64,000 nucleotides of DNA from Mycetocola sp. (GTDB lineage: Bacteria > Actinomycetota > Actinomycetes > Actinomycetales > Microbacteriaceae), in assembly GCF_025464835.1 (NCBI RefSeq), contig NZ_JAODMP010000016.1, positions 1 to 64,000 of the forward strand, read 5' to 3'. Under the pieces are notes generated by a model. That model ran no database searches and had not been told where the DNA came from. It saw only the letters and a program-made list of their open reading frames with translations. Positions 53,044-61,835 of this stretch are shown one piece after another. The position numbers and the translations under genes were made by a program. Position 1 is the first letter of the stretch. Each line of letters begins with the position of its first letter.

Positions 53044-53049
53044 TAGACT
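53044..53049 (+). promoter_or_regulatory. -10 element of pheST
   Basis: TAGACT, 8 bases before the GTG start of pheS. No T-box or phenylalanine leader peptide can fit. Confidence 0.6.
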
Positions 53050-53057
53050 TGTGACCC

Positions 53058-54098
53058 GTGTCCGACTCTCCCGAAATTTCCGAAACCACAGTGAACGCTG
53101 CGGTGGAGGCCGCGCTCGAGGCCATCGCCGCTGCCGCCGACTCCTCCGCCCTCAAGCAGGTGCGCACAGAGCACACCGGTGAGTCCTCGCCGCTGGCGAA
53201 GCTCAACGGCATGCTGCGCTCCGTCGCCCCCGACCAGAAGGCGCCGCTCGGCAAACTGGTCGGCCAGGCCCGCGGCCGGGTCAACGCAGCATTCGCCGCC
53301 CGTGAGCAGGAGATCGTCGAGGCGGAGAACGCCGCGCAACTCGCCGCAGAAACCGTCGACGTGACCGCGCTTGCCAGCCGCTACCGGGCGGGCGCGCGGC
53401 ATCCGCTCACCCTGCTGCAGGACCGGGTGAGCGAGATCTTCACCGGCATGGGATGGGAAATCGCCGAAGGCCCCGAGGTCGAGAGCGAGTGGTTCAACTT
53501 CGACGCTCTCAACTTCGACGCCGACCACCCGGCGCGCGCCATGCAGGACACCTTCTTCATCGACCCGCCCGAGTCCCACCTGGTGCTCCGCACGCACACG
53601 TCACCGGTGCAGGTCCGGTCGCTGCTCGACCGGGAACTCCCGGTGTACGTGCTCGCCCCCGGCCGCGTGTATCGCACCGACGAGTTCGACGCCACGCACC
53701 TGCCGGTGTTCATGCAGTTCGAGGGCCTCGCCGTCGACAAGGGCCTGACCATGGCGCACCTCAAAGGCACACTCGACCACTTCGTGAAGTCGATCTTCGG
53801 CGACGAGGCGAAAATCCGCCTGCGCCCGAGCTACTTCCCGTTCACGGAGCCAAGCGCCGAGCTCGACTTCTGGCATCCGACGTTCAAGCACGGTCCGAGG
53901 TGGATCGAGTGGGGCGGCTGCGGCATGATCAACCCGAACGTGCTCCGTGCCGCGGGGATCGATCCGGACGAGTATTCAGGTTTCGCCTTCGGCATGGGAA
54001 TCGAGCGTGGCCTGATGCTGCGCAATGACGTCCAGGACATGCGGGAGATGGTTGAGGGCGACGTGCGCTTCTCACAGCAGTTTGGAATGGTGGTTTAG
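53058..54098 (+). CDS. pheS: Phenylalanine--tRNA ligase, alpha subunit
   Basis: Catalytic subunit of the class II synthetase. An N-terminal coiled coil (residues 1-95) is followed by the aminoacylation core: motif 1 region HPLTLLQDRVSEIF, motif 2 LRTHTSPVQVRSL and VYRTDEFDATHLPVFMQFEG in parts, motif 3 GFAFGMGIERGLML. 346 aa, GTG start. pheT begins two bases after the stop. Confidence 0.97.
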   Translation: MSDSPEISETTVNAAVEAALEAIAAAADSSALKQVRTEHTGESSPLAKLNGMLRSVAPDQKAPLGKLVGQARGRVNAAFAAREQEIVEAENAAQLAAETVDVTALASRYRAGARHPLTLLQDRVSEIFTGMGWEIAEGPEVESEWFNFDALNFDADHPARAMQDTFFIDPPESHLVLRTHTSPVQVRSLLDRELPVYVLAPGRVYRTDEFDATHLPVFMQFEGLAVDKGLTMAHLKGTLDHFVKSIFGDEAKIRLRPSYFPFTEPSAELDFWHPTFKHGPRWIEWGGCGMINPNVLRAAGIDPDEYSGFAFGMGIERGLMLRNDVQDMREMVEGDVRFSQQFGMVV

Positions 54099-54099
54099 C

Positions 54100-56625
54100 A
54101 TGCGGGTGCCTCTGAGTTGGCTCGCCGAATACGTCGATCTCGCACCGGGATCGACGACAGAAGACGTCCACGCCGCACTGGTGAAGGTCGGCCTTGAAGA
54201 GGAAGACGTTCACGCCTTCGACGTCACAGGACCGGTCGTCGTCGGGGAGGTTCTCGAGTTCGTCGAGGAACCCCAGAAGAACGGCAAGACCATTCGCTGG
54301 TGCCAGGTGCGGGTCGCGCCGGACGGCGAACTCGCCGCTGACGGCGGCCCCGCCATCCACGGCGTCGTCTGCGGAGCCGACAACTTCTTCGTCGGCGACA
54401 AGGTTGTCGTGACCCTGCCCGGTTCGGTGCTGCCCGGCCCGTTCCCGATCGCCGCCCGCAAGACCTACGGCCATGTCTCCGACGGAATGATCGCTTCCAC
54501 GCGTGAACTCGGCCTCGGTGACGAGCACGACGGCATCCTCCGCCTGTCAACGCTCGGCGTCGACGCCGAGGTCGGTACGGATGCCATCACGCTGCTCGGT
54601 CTGGATGACGCAGCGGTCGAGATCAACGTCACCCCGGATCGCGGCTATGCGTTCTCCATCCGCGGTGTCGCCAGGGAGTACTCCCACGCTACCGGGGTCG
54701 CCTTCAGTGACCCTGCCGCCCGGCAGGAGCTTGAGACACCGATCGGCGACGGTTACCCCGTCGCGATCGACGACATCGCCCCGATCCGCGGACGTCAGGG
54801 TGCAAGCGTCTTCGCGACCCGTGTTGTGCGGGGCGTCGATGCAACACGACCGACACCGCCGTGGATGGTGTCGCGACTGAAGCTCGCCGGCATCCGATCG
54901 ATCTCGCTGCTCGTCGACATCACCAACTATGTGATGCTCGAACTCGGCCAGCCGATCCACGGTTATGACCTCGATTCGCTCACCGGCGGCATCGTCGTGC
55001 GCAGGGCCATCGCGGCCGAGACGCTTGAGACGCTCGACGGGCAGAAGCGCGTTCTCGACCGTGAGGACCTGCTCATCACCGACGGTTCAGGCGCGATCGG
55101 CCTCGCCGGAGTGATGGGCGGCGCGCACACCGAAATGAGCGCAACGACAACGAACGTGCTCATCGAGGCGGCGAACTTCGACCCTGTGTCGATCGCCCGC
55201 ACCGCTCGCAGGCACAAGCTACCGAGCGAGGCTTCCCGGCGGTTCGAACGCGGGGTCGATCCTCGCATCGCCGTCGCCTCAGCGGCACGGGTGGCTGAGC
55301 TCATGGTCACCCTCGCCGGCGGCACAGCGGATGCCGTCGCCGGCCTCGTCGGTGAACCCGAAGAGCCCTCTGCGATTCGGTTCCCGAGCGGGTACGTCTC
55401 CGCTTTGATCGGCGTCGACTACACCGACGACGAGATTCGCGGTTCCCTCGAAGAGATCGGTGCAACGATCGCCGACTCCGATGGTGCGCTGCTCGTCACC
55501 CCGCCGAGCTGGCGCCCCGACCTGCTCGACAAGTCCGACCTGGCGGAGGAGGTCGCCCGCATCGTGGGCTATGACCGGATCCCGTCCGTGCTCCCGGTGG
55601 CTCCCGCCGGGCGCGGGCTGACCCGCTCGCAGCGCATCCGCCGCACGGTGGCCGACTCGCTCGCAGCGGCCGGATCGACCGAGATCCTCGCATTCCCGTT
55701 CCTCGGTGCCACTGACAACGACCTGTACGGCTCGCCCGTCGACGGGGAAGTCCCGGCGATCAAGGTCGCCAACGCCCTCGACGCAAGCGCGCCGTACCTG
55801 CGGACCACCCTGATCCCCGGGCTGATCGAAGCGGCGAAGCGCAACCTCGCCCGCGGCCTGACCGACCTGTCGCTGTTCGAGGTCGGACTGATCTTTACCC
55901 CGGAAGCCGGGAAAAGCTACGGCCAGGCTGAGCTGCCCTCCGGTGTCACCCTGCCGACCGACGAACAGCTCGCCGAGCTCAACACGGGCATCCCGCCGCA
56001 GCCGCGCCACGTCGGGGTCCTGATCCTCGGCAACGCCGTACCGAAGCAGCCAGGGCAGCCAGCGGTCCCGTCCGGCATCGCGGATGCTCTCGCCGCTGTC
56101 ACCCAGATCGGGCTCGCGACCGGTGCGACGATCGAGGTCGTGCAGGGCAGCCACAAGGCTCTGCACCCGGGGCGGACCGCCGAATTGCGGATCGGCGACC
56201 GGTCGATCGGCTTTGCCGGTGAACTGCTGCCGCGGCTCGCGCTCGACTCAGACCTGCCGCGCGTCGTCGCCGTCGTCGAACTCGACCTCGATGCGCTGCT
56301 CGAGTCGACGGACGTGCCCTTCACCGCCGGGGTGATCGGCACGCTCCCAGCCGCTACGCAGGACCTCTCGCTCGTGGTCTCGGTGGACGCGCCTGCCGCT
56401 GCCGTCGGTGCCGCGGTACGTGAGGGTGCAGGTTCGCTGCTTGAAGACATCCGACTGGTCGATGACTACCGCGGCCCCGGCCTCGCCGACGGCACCAAGA
56501 GCCTCACCTTCGCGCTGCGGTTCCGGGCGCCGGATCGCACGCTCACGGCGGCGGAGGCCTCCGAGGCAAAGCTCGCCGGTTCCGCCCTCGCGGCTGAGCG
56601 CTTCGGGGCGCACATCCGCGACTAA
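54100..56625 (+). CDS. pheT: Phenylalanine--tRNA ligase, beta subunit
   Basis: The 841-residue partner subunit. Domains in order: EMAP/tRNA-binding (residues 40-150), B3/B4 editing region (ITNYVMLELGQPIHGYDLD and MGGAHTEMS), B5, a catalytic-like core, and a C-terminal anticodon-binding FDX-ACB domain (PAATQDLSLVVS to the end). ATG 54100 is one base after the pheS stop. The first copy of a palindromic repeat family starts 3 bases after its stop. Confidence 0.96.
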   Translation: MRVPLSWLAEYVDLAPGSTTEDVHAALVKVGLEEEDVHAFDVTGPVVVGEVLEFVEEPQKNGKTIRWCQVRVAPDGELAADGGPAIHGVVCGADNFFVGDKVVVTLPGSVLPGPFPIAARKTYGHVSDGMIASTRELGLGDEHDGILRLSTLGVDAEVGTDAITLLGLDDAAVEINVTPDRGYAFSIRGVAREYSHATGVAFSDPAARQELETPIGDGYPVAIDDIAPIRGRQGASVFATRVVRGVDATRPTPPWMVSRLKLAGIRSISLLVDITNYVMLELGQPIHGYDLDSLTGGIVVRRAIAAETLETLDGQKRVLDREDLLITDGSGAIGLAGVMGGAHTEMSATTTNVLIEAANFDPVSIARTARRHKLPSEASRRFERGVDPRIAVASAARVAELMVTLAGGTADAVAGLVGEPEEPSAIRFPSGYVSALIGVDYTDDEIRGSLEEIGATIADSDGALLVTPPSWRPDLLDKSDLAEEVARIVGYDRIPSVLPVAPAGRGLTRSQRIRRTVADSLAAAGSTEILAFPFLGATDNDLYGSPVDGEVPAIKVANALDASAPYLRTTLIPGLIEAAKRNLARGLTDLSLFEVGLIFTPEAGKSYGQAELPSGVTLPTDEQLAELNTGIPPQPRHVGVLILGNAVPKQPGQPAVPSGIADALAAVTQIGLATGATIEVVQGSHKALHPGRTAELRIGDRSIGFAGELLPRLALDSDLPRVVAVVELDLDALLESTDVPFTAGVIGTLPAATQDLSLVVSVDAPAAAVGAAVREGAGSLLEDIRLVDDYRGPGLADGTKSLTFALRFRAPDRTLTAAEASEAKLAGSALAAERFGAHIRD

Positions 56626-56628
56626 GCC

Positions 56629-57102
56629 GCGCGTAGCTCCGCCAATCTGACGGCCCGGGCCCCTGTGGGTTCCGGGCCGGTGGCGTTCAGGGGGAGCTGC
56701 GCCTCCGATAGCACGGGCGGGGAGCGCATAACTCCGCCAAACTGACGGCCGGCGTCGCTGCGGAAGGTTTCCGGGCCGTTTCGGTGGCGTTCAGGCGGAG
56801 TTGTGCGCGGCAGCAGGGCGGAGAGGCGCGGGTGCCCACTCGCAACGGCGGGGAGCGCATAACTCCGCCAATCTGACGGCCGGCGTCGTTGTACGGGAGT
56901 TCCGGGCCGTTTCGGTGGCGTTCAGGCGGAGTTGTGCGCAGCAGCAGGGCGGAGAGGCGCGGGGTGCCCACTCGCACGGGCGGGGAGCTGCGCCTCCGAT
57001 AGCACGGGCGAGGGAGCGCATAACTCCGCCAAACTGACGGCCAGCGTCGCTGTGGAAGAGTTCCGGGCCGTTTCGGTGGCGTTCAGGCGGAGTTGTGTGC
57101 GC
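56629..57102. repeat. Cluster of four 74-87 bp palindromic repeats
   Basis: Copies: A 56629-56702, B 56724-56808, C 56855-56939, D 57016-57102. Each begins GCGCATAACTCCGCC (A: GCGCGTAGCTCCGCC) and ends with the complement GGCGGAGTTGTGCGC or a variant, giving a 15-bp terminal stem with one G-U pair. Inner GACGGCC and GGCCGTT also pair. Spacers are themselves repeated: B-C and C-D share AGCAGGGCGGAGAGGCGCGGG, and A-B and C-D share CTCCGATAGCACGGGCG. The cluster fills the space between convergent pheT and the SDR gene. Confidence 0.9.
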
Positions 57103-57129
57103 AGCAAGACCCGTGCACGACGCCGAGCG

Positions 57130-58644
57130 CTACCAGGCGCCGGGCTGGTAGTCCTTGAGGAAGCAGCCGTACAGGTCCTCGCCGGCCTCGCCGCGAACGA
57201 TCGGGTCGTACACGCGGGCCGCGCCGTCGACGAGATCGAGCGGGGCGTGGAAGCCCTCCTCGGCGAGGCGCACCTTCGTCGGGTGCGGGCGTTCGTCGGT
57301 GATCCAGCCGGTGTCGACGGCGGTCATCAGAATGCCGTCCTTCTCGAGCATCTCGCCGGCACTCGTGCGGGTGAGCATGTTGAGGGCGGCCTTCGCCATG
57401 TTCGTGTGCGGATGCCCAGGCCCCTTGTAACGGCGCGAGAACTGGCCCTCCATCGCAGACACGTTCACCACGTATTTGCGACGAGCCGGCGACGCAGCCA
57501 TCGACGGCCGCAGCCGGCTGATCAGCAGGAACGGCGCCGTCGTGTTGCAGAGCTGCACTTCGAGCATCTCCAGCGGGTCGACGTGCTCGACGTTCTGCAC
57601 CCAACTGTTCGTCGTCTGCAGGTCGGGCACGAGCCCGCCCGCGTCGATGGCGGTGCCGTCGGCGTGCTTCGCGAGCGACGACGAGCCGGGCGACATGGCC
57701 AGGTTCGACAGGTCCGCCGCGGTGAGGGCAGGGGAGCCGGACTGGGCGACCGTCCCGGCGAGCGAGGCGACAGAGAGCAGCGGATGCGCCGCCACGGATG
57801 CCGCAAGCGCCTCCGGGTGCTGGTCGGCGGTGTGCCCGAAAGTCTCCATCTCGGGGAGCGGACCGTCAGGCAGCGGCTGCCGTTCGGCATCCGCCAGCAG
57901 CGAGTACGAACCGGGGGAGCGGCGTACCGTCTGGGCAGCGTTGTTGATGAGAATGTCGAGGGGGCCCTGCGCGGCGACCGAGTCGGCGAGGCCGATCACC
58001 TGGGCGGGGTCACGGAGGTCGATACCGACGACGCGAAGTCGGTGCAGCCAGTCGGCAGAGTCGGGCAGTGAGGCGAAACGGCGGACGGCATCCCGAGGGA
58101 ACCGCGTCGTGATCGTCGTATGGGCGCCGTCGCGCAGCAGCCGGAGGGCGATGTACATGCCGATCTTCGCGCGACCGCCGGTGAGCAGCGCGCGCTTGCC
58201 GGTGAGGTCGGTGCGGGCGTCGCGCTTGCCGTGGCTGAACCGGGCGCAGTCCTGGCACAACTGGTGGTAGAACGCGTCGACGAGCGTGTACGGCTGCTTG
58301 CAGATGTAACAGTTGCGCGGCTTCAGCAGCTCACCTGCAATCGGCGCCTCGACCGTCGTCGCGAGCGGGATGCCCCGGGTCTCGTCGTCGATCCGGTCGG
58401 ATGCCCCGGTGGCGGTGGCAGCGATGACGGCCTTGTCGGCGTTGGCGATCTCGTCGCGCAGCTCGCGTCGCCGGGTGCGCTTCACGGCCTTGAACATGGC
58501 GGCGGTCGCACGGCGGACGGTGACGTAGTCGGGGTGTTCCTCATCGAGGGTGTTCATCGAGGCGAGGACGCGGAGGGTGGTCTCGAGTTCGGTGGGGTCG
58601 ATCCCGTCGCCGAGGAAAGCGGGGTCGGGTGTGGCGGCGGTCAT
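57130..58644 (-). CDS. Zinc-ribbon short-chain dehydrogenase/reductase-like protein
   Basis: A 504-residue protein in three parts. Residues 1-105 are helical. A CxxC...CxxC zinc-ribbon-like module (Cys 112, 115, 130, 133) comes next. Then an SDR Rossmann domain with TGGRAKIG (155-162) and NNAAQ (234-238), split by a 100-residue insertion. Ser396 and Lys418 of the SDR triad are present, but the Tyr four residues before the Lys is Thr414, and the third glycine of the cofactor loop is Lys. It may be a catalytically altered or regulatory SDR. ATG 58644 follows TAGAAT by 7 bases. Role unknown. Confidence 0.82.
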   Translation of the reverse strand: MTAATPDPAFLGDGIDPTELETTLRVLASMNTLDEEHPDYVTVRRATAAMFKAVKRTRRRELRDEIANADKAVIAATATGASDRIDDETRGIPLATTVEAPIAGELLKPRNCYICKQPYTLVDAFYHQLCQDCARFSHGKRDARTDLTGKRALLTGGRAKIGMYIALRLLRDGAHTTITTRFPRDAVRRFASLPDSADWLHRLRVVGIDLRDPAQVIGLADSVAAQGPLDILINNAAQTVRRSPGSYSLLADAERQPLPDGPLPEMETFGHTADQHPEALAASVAAHPLLSVASLAGTVAQSGSPALTAADLSNLAMSPGSSSLAKHADGTAIDAGGLVPDLQTTNSWVQNVEHVDPLEMLEVQLCNTTAPFLLISRLRPSMAASPARRKYVVNVSAMEGQFSRRYKGPGHPHTNMAKAALNMLTRTSAGEMLEKDGILMTAVDTGWITDERPHPTKVRLAEEGFHAPLDLVDGAARVYDPIVRGEAGEDLYGCFLKDYQPGAW

Positions 58645-58651
58645 TTGGGCG

Positions 58652-58657
58652 ATTCTA
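58652..58657 (-). promoter_or_regulatory. -10 element of the SDR gene
   Basis: TAGAAT on the minus strand, 7 bases before ATG 58644; leaderless pattern and the reason this start is preferred over 58668. Confidence 0.6.
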
Positions 58658-58720
58658 CCGGAGGTCATCGGTACGCCCGGTCAGTAACCGCGCCGGTCAC
58701 CGCAGGGAAACGATGGCCGC

Positions 58721-58963
58721 ATGAACCCGATCGAGGGGTTGTTCGACGCGCGACTGGTGATCACAGACCCCACCATCCTCTGGCGGGAGGTGATCGGTAC
58801 CGTGTTCGGCATGGCAAGCGCCGTCGGCGGGATGCACCGGAAGGTGTGGGCGTGGCCGGTGGGCATCGTCGGCAACGTGCTGTTGTTCACAGTGTTCCTC
58901 GGTGCGGTCTTCGGCGCCCCGAACCCGGTGAACCTGCTCGGCCAGGCCGGACGCCAGGTCTAG
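58721..58963 (+). pseudogene. pnuC: Truncated pnuC (nicotinamide riboside/mononucleotide transporter)
   Basis: The 80 codons match only the first third of PnuC: WREVIGTVFGMASAVGGM, RKVWAWPVGIVGNVLLFTVF and NPVNLLGQAGRQV. A TAG then stops the frame just where the family continues with its next membrane helices. PnuC proteins have seven helices and over 200 residues. Nothing after 58963 resembles the missing part. A 77-base spacer separates it from the divergent SDR gene. Confidence 0.75.
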
Positions 58964-59146
58964 CGGGTGTTCCTCGGGCTCGGGCTCGGCGGCGCTGACC
59001 CGGAGTGCCTCGCGAGAAGCCAAAAGTGGTTTGCTAACCGACCCGCGGCATCCGATACCCGACCGTTATTGGTATCTCGGGGCGCTGATGGATGTCCAGG
59101 CCAGCGGGGTCTGTGCAGTGACGCACCGTGGCATGATCAAAGGACC

Positions 59147-61672
59147 ATGACAGCCCAGCCGAAGCTCGACCCGCACGCCCTCCGCGAGAGAATCGGCGAC
59201 ACCGTGGAACCGGATGCCGTCTACGACGCGTTCTCCGACTGGGTGACGGCCACAGGCATCCGGATGTATCCGGCTCAGGATGAAGCGATCATCGAGATCG
59301 TGTCAGGGCAGAACCTGATCCTCAGCACCCCCACCGGAACAGGCAAGTCCCTCGTCGCCGTCGGCGCGCACTATGCCGCCCTCGTCGCCGGCAAGCGCAG
59401 CTTCTACACCGCACCGATCAAGGCCCTCGTCAGCGAGAAGTTCTTCGCCCTCGTCGAGGTGTTCGGGCCGGAGAACGTCGGCATGATGACCGGAGACTCC
59501 TCCGTCAACGCCGACGCGCCGATCATCTGCTGCACGGCGGAAATCCTCGCCAACCTTGCCCTCCGCAACGGGGAGGACACCGAGGTCGACCAGGTGGTGA
59601 TGGACGAGTTCCACTTCTACGCCGATCCCGAGCGTGGCTGGGCCTGGCAGGTTCCGCTGCTGTGCCTGCCCCGGGTGCAGTTCATCCTGCTCTCGGCGAC
59701 CCTCGGAGACGTGACGGCGCTCGCCGAAGACCTCACCAGGCGTACCGGTCGGGAAACGGCGCTCGTCACCGGGGTCGAACGACCCGTTCCCCTGCACTTC
59801 TATTACGAGACGACACCGATCCACGAGAGTGTCGACGAGCTGCTGACCACGGGGCAGGCGCCCGTCTACGTCGTTCACTTCTCGCAGGCCGCCGCCATGG
59901 AGCGAGCCCAGTCGATGTCGAGCATGAAGGTGGCGACGCGGGAACAACGGGATGCCATCGCCGAGTTGATCGGCGAATTCCGCTTCACCACGAGTTTCGG
60001 CAAGACGCTGTCGCGGCTGATCCGTGCCGGGATCGGCGTGCACCACGCCGGCATGCTGCCGAAGTACCGCAGACTCGTCGAGCAACTCGCGCAGCGGGGG
60101 ATGCTCCGGGTGATCTGCGGCACCGACACGCTCGGGGTCGGCATCAACGTGCCCATCCGCACCGTGCTGTTCACCGCGCTCACCAAGTACGACGGCACGA
60201 AGATGCGCCAGCTCAAAGCCCGTGAGTTCCACCAGATCGCCGGTCGCGCCGGCCGCGCAGGTTTCGACACAGCAGGGACCGTCGTCGTGCAGGCGCCGGA
60301 GCACGAGACCGAGAACCTCAACGCCATCAAGAAGGCGGGCGACGACCCCAAGAAGAAGCGCAAGATCATCCGCAAGAAGGCCCCGGACGGGTTCGTGTCG
60401 TGGGGTGAACCGTCGTTCCAGCGGATCGTCGCCGCCGAGCCGGAGACGCTGACCTCCAGCATGCAGATCACCTCCGCGATGCTGATCAACGTGATCGGGC
60501 GTGGGGGAGACGTGTACAGGCATGTGCACGACCTCGTCTTCGACAACCACGAGCCGTTCAAACGCCAGCTCGAGCTGGCTCGCCGTGCGCTCGGCATCTA
60601 CCGCACCCTGCGCGAATCGGGAATCGTCGAGCAGTCCGCGGACGGCACCATCCGGCTCACCGTCGACCTGCAGCCGAACTTCGCTCTCAACCAGCCGCTG
60701 TCCCCGTTCGCGCTCGCCGCGTTCGAGCTCCTCGATCCTGAAGACCCCGGTTACGCCCTCGACATGATCTCGATCGTCGAAGCGACCCTCGACAACCCGC
60801 GGGCCGTTCTCAGCCAGCAGCAATTCCTGGCGCGCGGCGAAGCGGTCGCCGCGATGAAGGCTGAAGGCATCGAATACGACCAGCGGATGGAGCTGCTCGA
60901 GCAGATCACCCACCCGAAACCGCTCGAGGAACTGCTCACCGTCACCTTCGAGACGTACAGTGCGGCCCAGCCGTGGATCCGCGACTTCGAACTGAACCCC
61001 AAGTCGATCGTGCGGGACATGTATGAACGGGCCATGTCGTTCGGTGAGTTCATCGCCTTCTACAAGCTCGCCCGCTCCGAGGGCGTCGTGCTGCGCTACC
61101 TGTCCGATGCCTACCGGGCTGCCCGGCAGACCATTCCGGACGACGTCAAGACCGAGGACCTCCTCGACCTGATCGAGTGGCTCGGTGAGCTCGTACGGCA
61201 GGTCGACTCGAGCCTGCTCGACGAGTGGGAGGAACTCAGCCACCCGGACCCCGAGAAGCACGCCGAGCACGCCCACGACATCGTCCCGCCCGCCCCGAAG
61301 CGGCTCACCGGCAACACCAGAGCCTTCCGCATCCTCGTCCGCAACGAACTGTTCCGCCGGGTGCAGCTCGCCGCCCTCGAAGACTACGACGCTCTCGGCG
61401 AACTCGACGCGGCATCCGGATTCGACGGCGACCGCTGGGCGGACTCGCTCGACGCGTACTTCGAGGAATACGACCAGATCCTCACCGGCCCAGACGCCCG
61501 CAGTTCGGCGCTCCTGATCCTCGACGAGAGCGGACCGGTATGGACCGCTCGCCAGATCCTCGACGATCCCGCGGGCGACCACGACTGGGGCGTCAGCGCG
61601 ACCATCGACCTCGCCGAATCCGACGAGCAGGGCTTCGCCGTCGTCACCGTCACCGGCGTCAACCGGTTGTAG
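59147..61672 (+). CDS. DEAD/DEAH-box superfamily II helicase, DUF3516 type
   Basis: An 841-residue Ski2-like RNA/DNA helicase of a kind common in actinobacteria. Motif I is STPTGTGKSLV, motif II DEFH (in VMDEFHFYADP), motif III LSATLGD, motif VI QIAGRAGRAGFDT. The C-terminal 400 residues, with the basic patch DPKKKRKIIRKKAPDG, form the DUF3516 domain of unknown role. ATG 59147 has AAAGGA six bases upstream; the longer open frame runs back through the pnuC remnant. Single gene; substrate unknown. The 58964-59146 stretch shows nothing else. Confidence 0.9.
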   Translation: MTAQPKLDPHALRERIGDTVEPDAVYDAFSDWVTATGIRMYPAQDEAIIEIVSGQNLILSTPTGTGKSLVAVGAHYAALVAGKRSFYTAPIKALVSEKFFALVEVFGPENVGMMTGDSSVNADAPIICCTAEILANLALRNGEDTEVDQVVMDEFHFYADPERGWAWQVPLLCLPRVQFILLSATLGDVTALAEDLTRRTGRETALVTGVERPVPLHFYYETTPIHESVDELLTTGQAPVYVVHFSQAAAMERAQSMSSMKVATREQRDAIAELIGEFRFTTSFGKTLSRLIRAGIGVHHAGMLPKYRRLVEQLAQRGMLRVICGTDTLGVGINVPIRTVLFTALTKYDGTKMRQLKAREFHQIAGRAGRAGFDTAGTVVVQAPEHETENLNAIKKAGDDPKKKRKIIRKKAPDGFVSWGEPSFQRIVAAEPETLTSSMQITSAMLINVIGRGGDVYRHVHDLVFDNHEPFKRQLELARRALGIYRTLRESGIVEQSADGTIRLTVDLQPNFALNQPLSPFALAAFELLDPEDPGYALDMISIVEATLDNPRAVLSQQQFLARGEAVAAMKAEGIEYDQRMELLEQITHPKPLEELLTVTFETYSAAQPWIRDFELNPKSIVRDMYERAMSFGEFIAFYKLARSEGVVLRYLSDAYRAARQTIPDDVKTEDLLDLIEWLGELVRQVDSSLLDEWEELSHPDPEKHAEHAHDIVPPAPKRLTGNTRAFRILVRNELFRRVQLAALEDYDALGELDAASGFDGDRWADSLDAYFEEYDQILTGPDARSSALLILDESGPVWTARQILDDPAGDHDWGVSATIDLAESDEQGFAVVTVTGVNRL

Positions 61673-61709
61673 CATCGGCCTCGATTAGCGGATGCCACGG
61701 GCGAGCCAC

Positions 61710-61715
61710 TACAGT
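61710..61715 (+). promoter_or_regulatory. -10 element of the argCJ operon
   Basis: TACAGT, 176 bases before argC but exactly 6 bases before the ATG of a 27-codon leader frame. Same spacing as the leaderless genes of the window. Confidence 0.5.
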
Positions 61716-61721
61716 CGATGC

Positions 61722-61805
61722 ATGGCCATCTCCGACAGCAGCGTTCGTGCACAGGGTTTCTCCCCGTGCGCCCTGCGTCGACGCCGTACCTCCGAGCGAC
61801 GATAG
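61722..61805 (+). CDS. Putative arginine-rich leader peptide of the arg operon
   Basis: A 27-codon frame beginning 6 bases after TACAGT and ending 85 bases before argC. The peptide starts MAISDSSVRAQGF and ends CALRRRRTSERR before TAG: seven Arg in 27, with four consecutive and two at the very end, three of the seven being CGA. This is how leader peptides sense a charged tRNA. CCTGCGTCG (61772-61780), which covers Arg codons 19-20, can pair with CGACGCCAGG (61807-61816, one bulge), so a ribosome stalled there would open the stem. No homologue is known to me; Arg-rich frames are frequent by chance in this GC range. Confidence 0.5.
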   Translation: MAISDSSVRAQGFSPCALRRRRTSERR

Positions 61806-61835
61806 GCGACGCCAGGCGACCCGTGCACTGCACGA
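61772..61835 (+). promoter_or_regulatory. Possible attenuator structures before argC
   Basis: Stem 1: 61772-61780 with 61807-61816. Stem 2: CGTGC-ACT-GCACG at 61822-61834. A competing pairing is TCGTGCA (61745-61751, at the first Arg codon) with TGCACGA (61829-61835). No T-run follows, so any control would be translational or Rho-linked rather than intrinsic termination. Confidence 0.35.

Noticed and set aside
52990-53057. Search for a T-box or phenylalanine leader before pheS
   Set aside because: The 27-base spacer and the -10 at 53044 leave no room for such an element.
59303-61675. A 790-codon open frame on the minus strand opposite the helicase
   Set aside because: It mirrors the helicase codons, is full of Val/Asp/Glu/Arg runs typical of high-GC shadow frames, and shows no recognisable domain. 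The plus-strand helicase motifs are complete.
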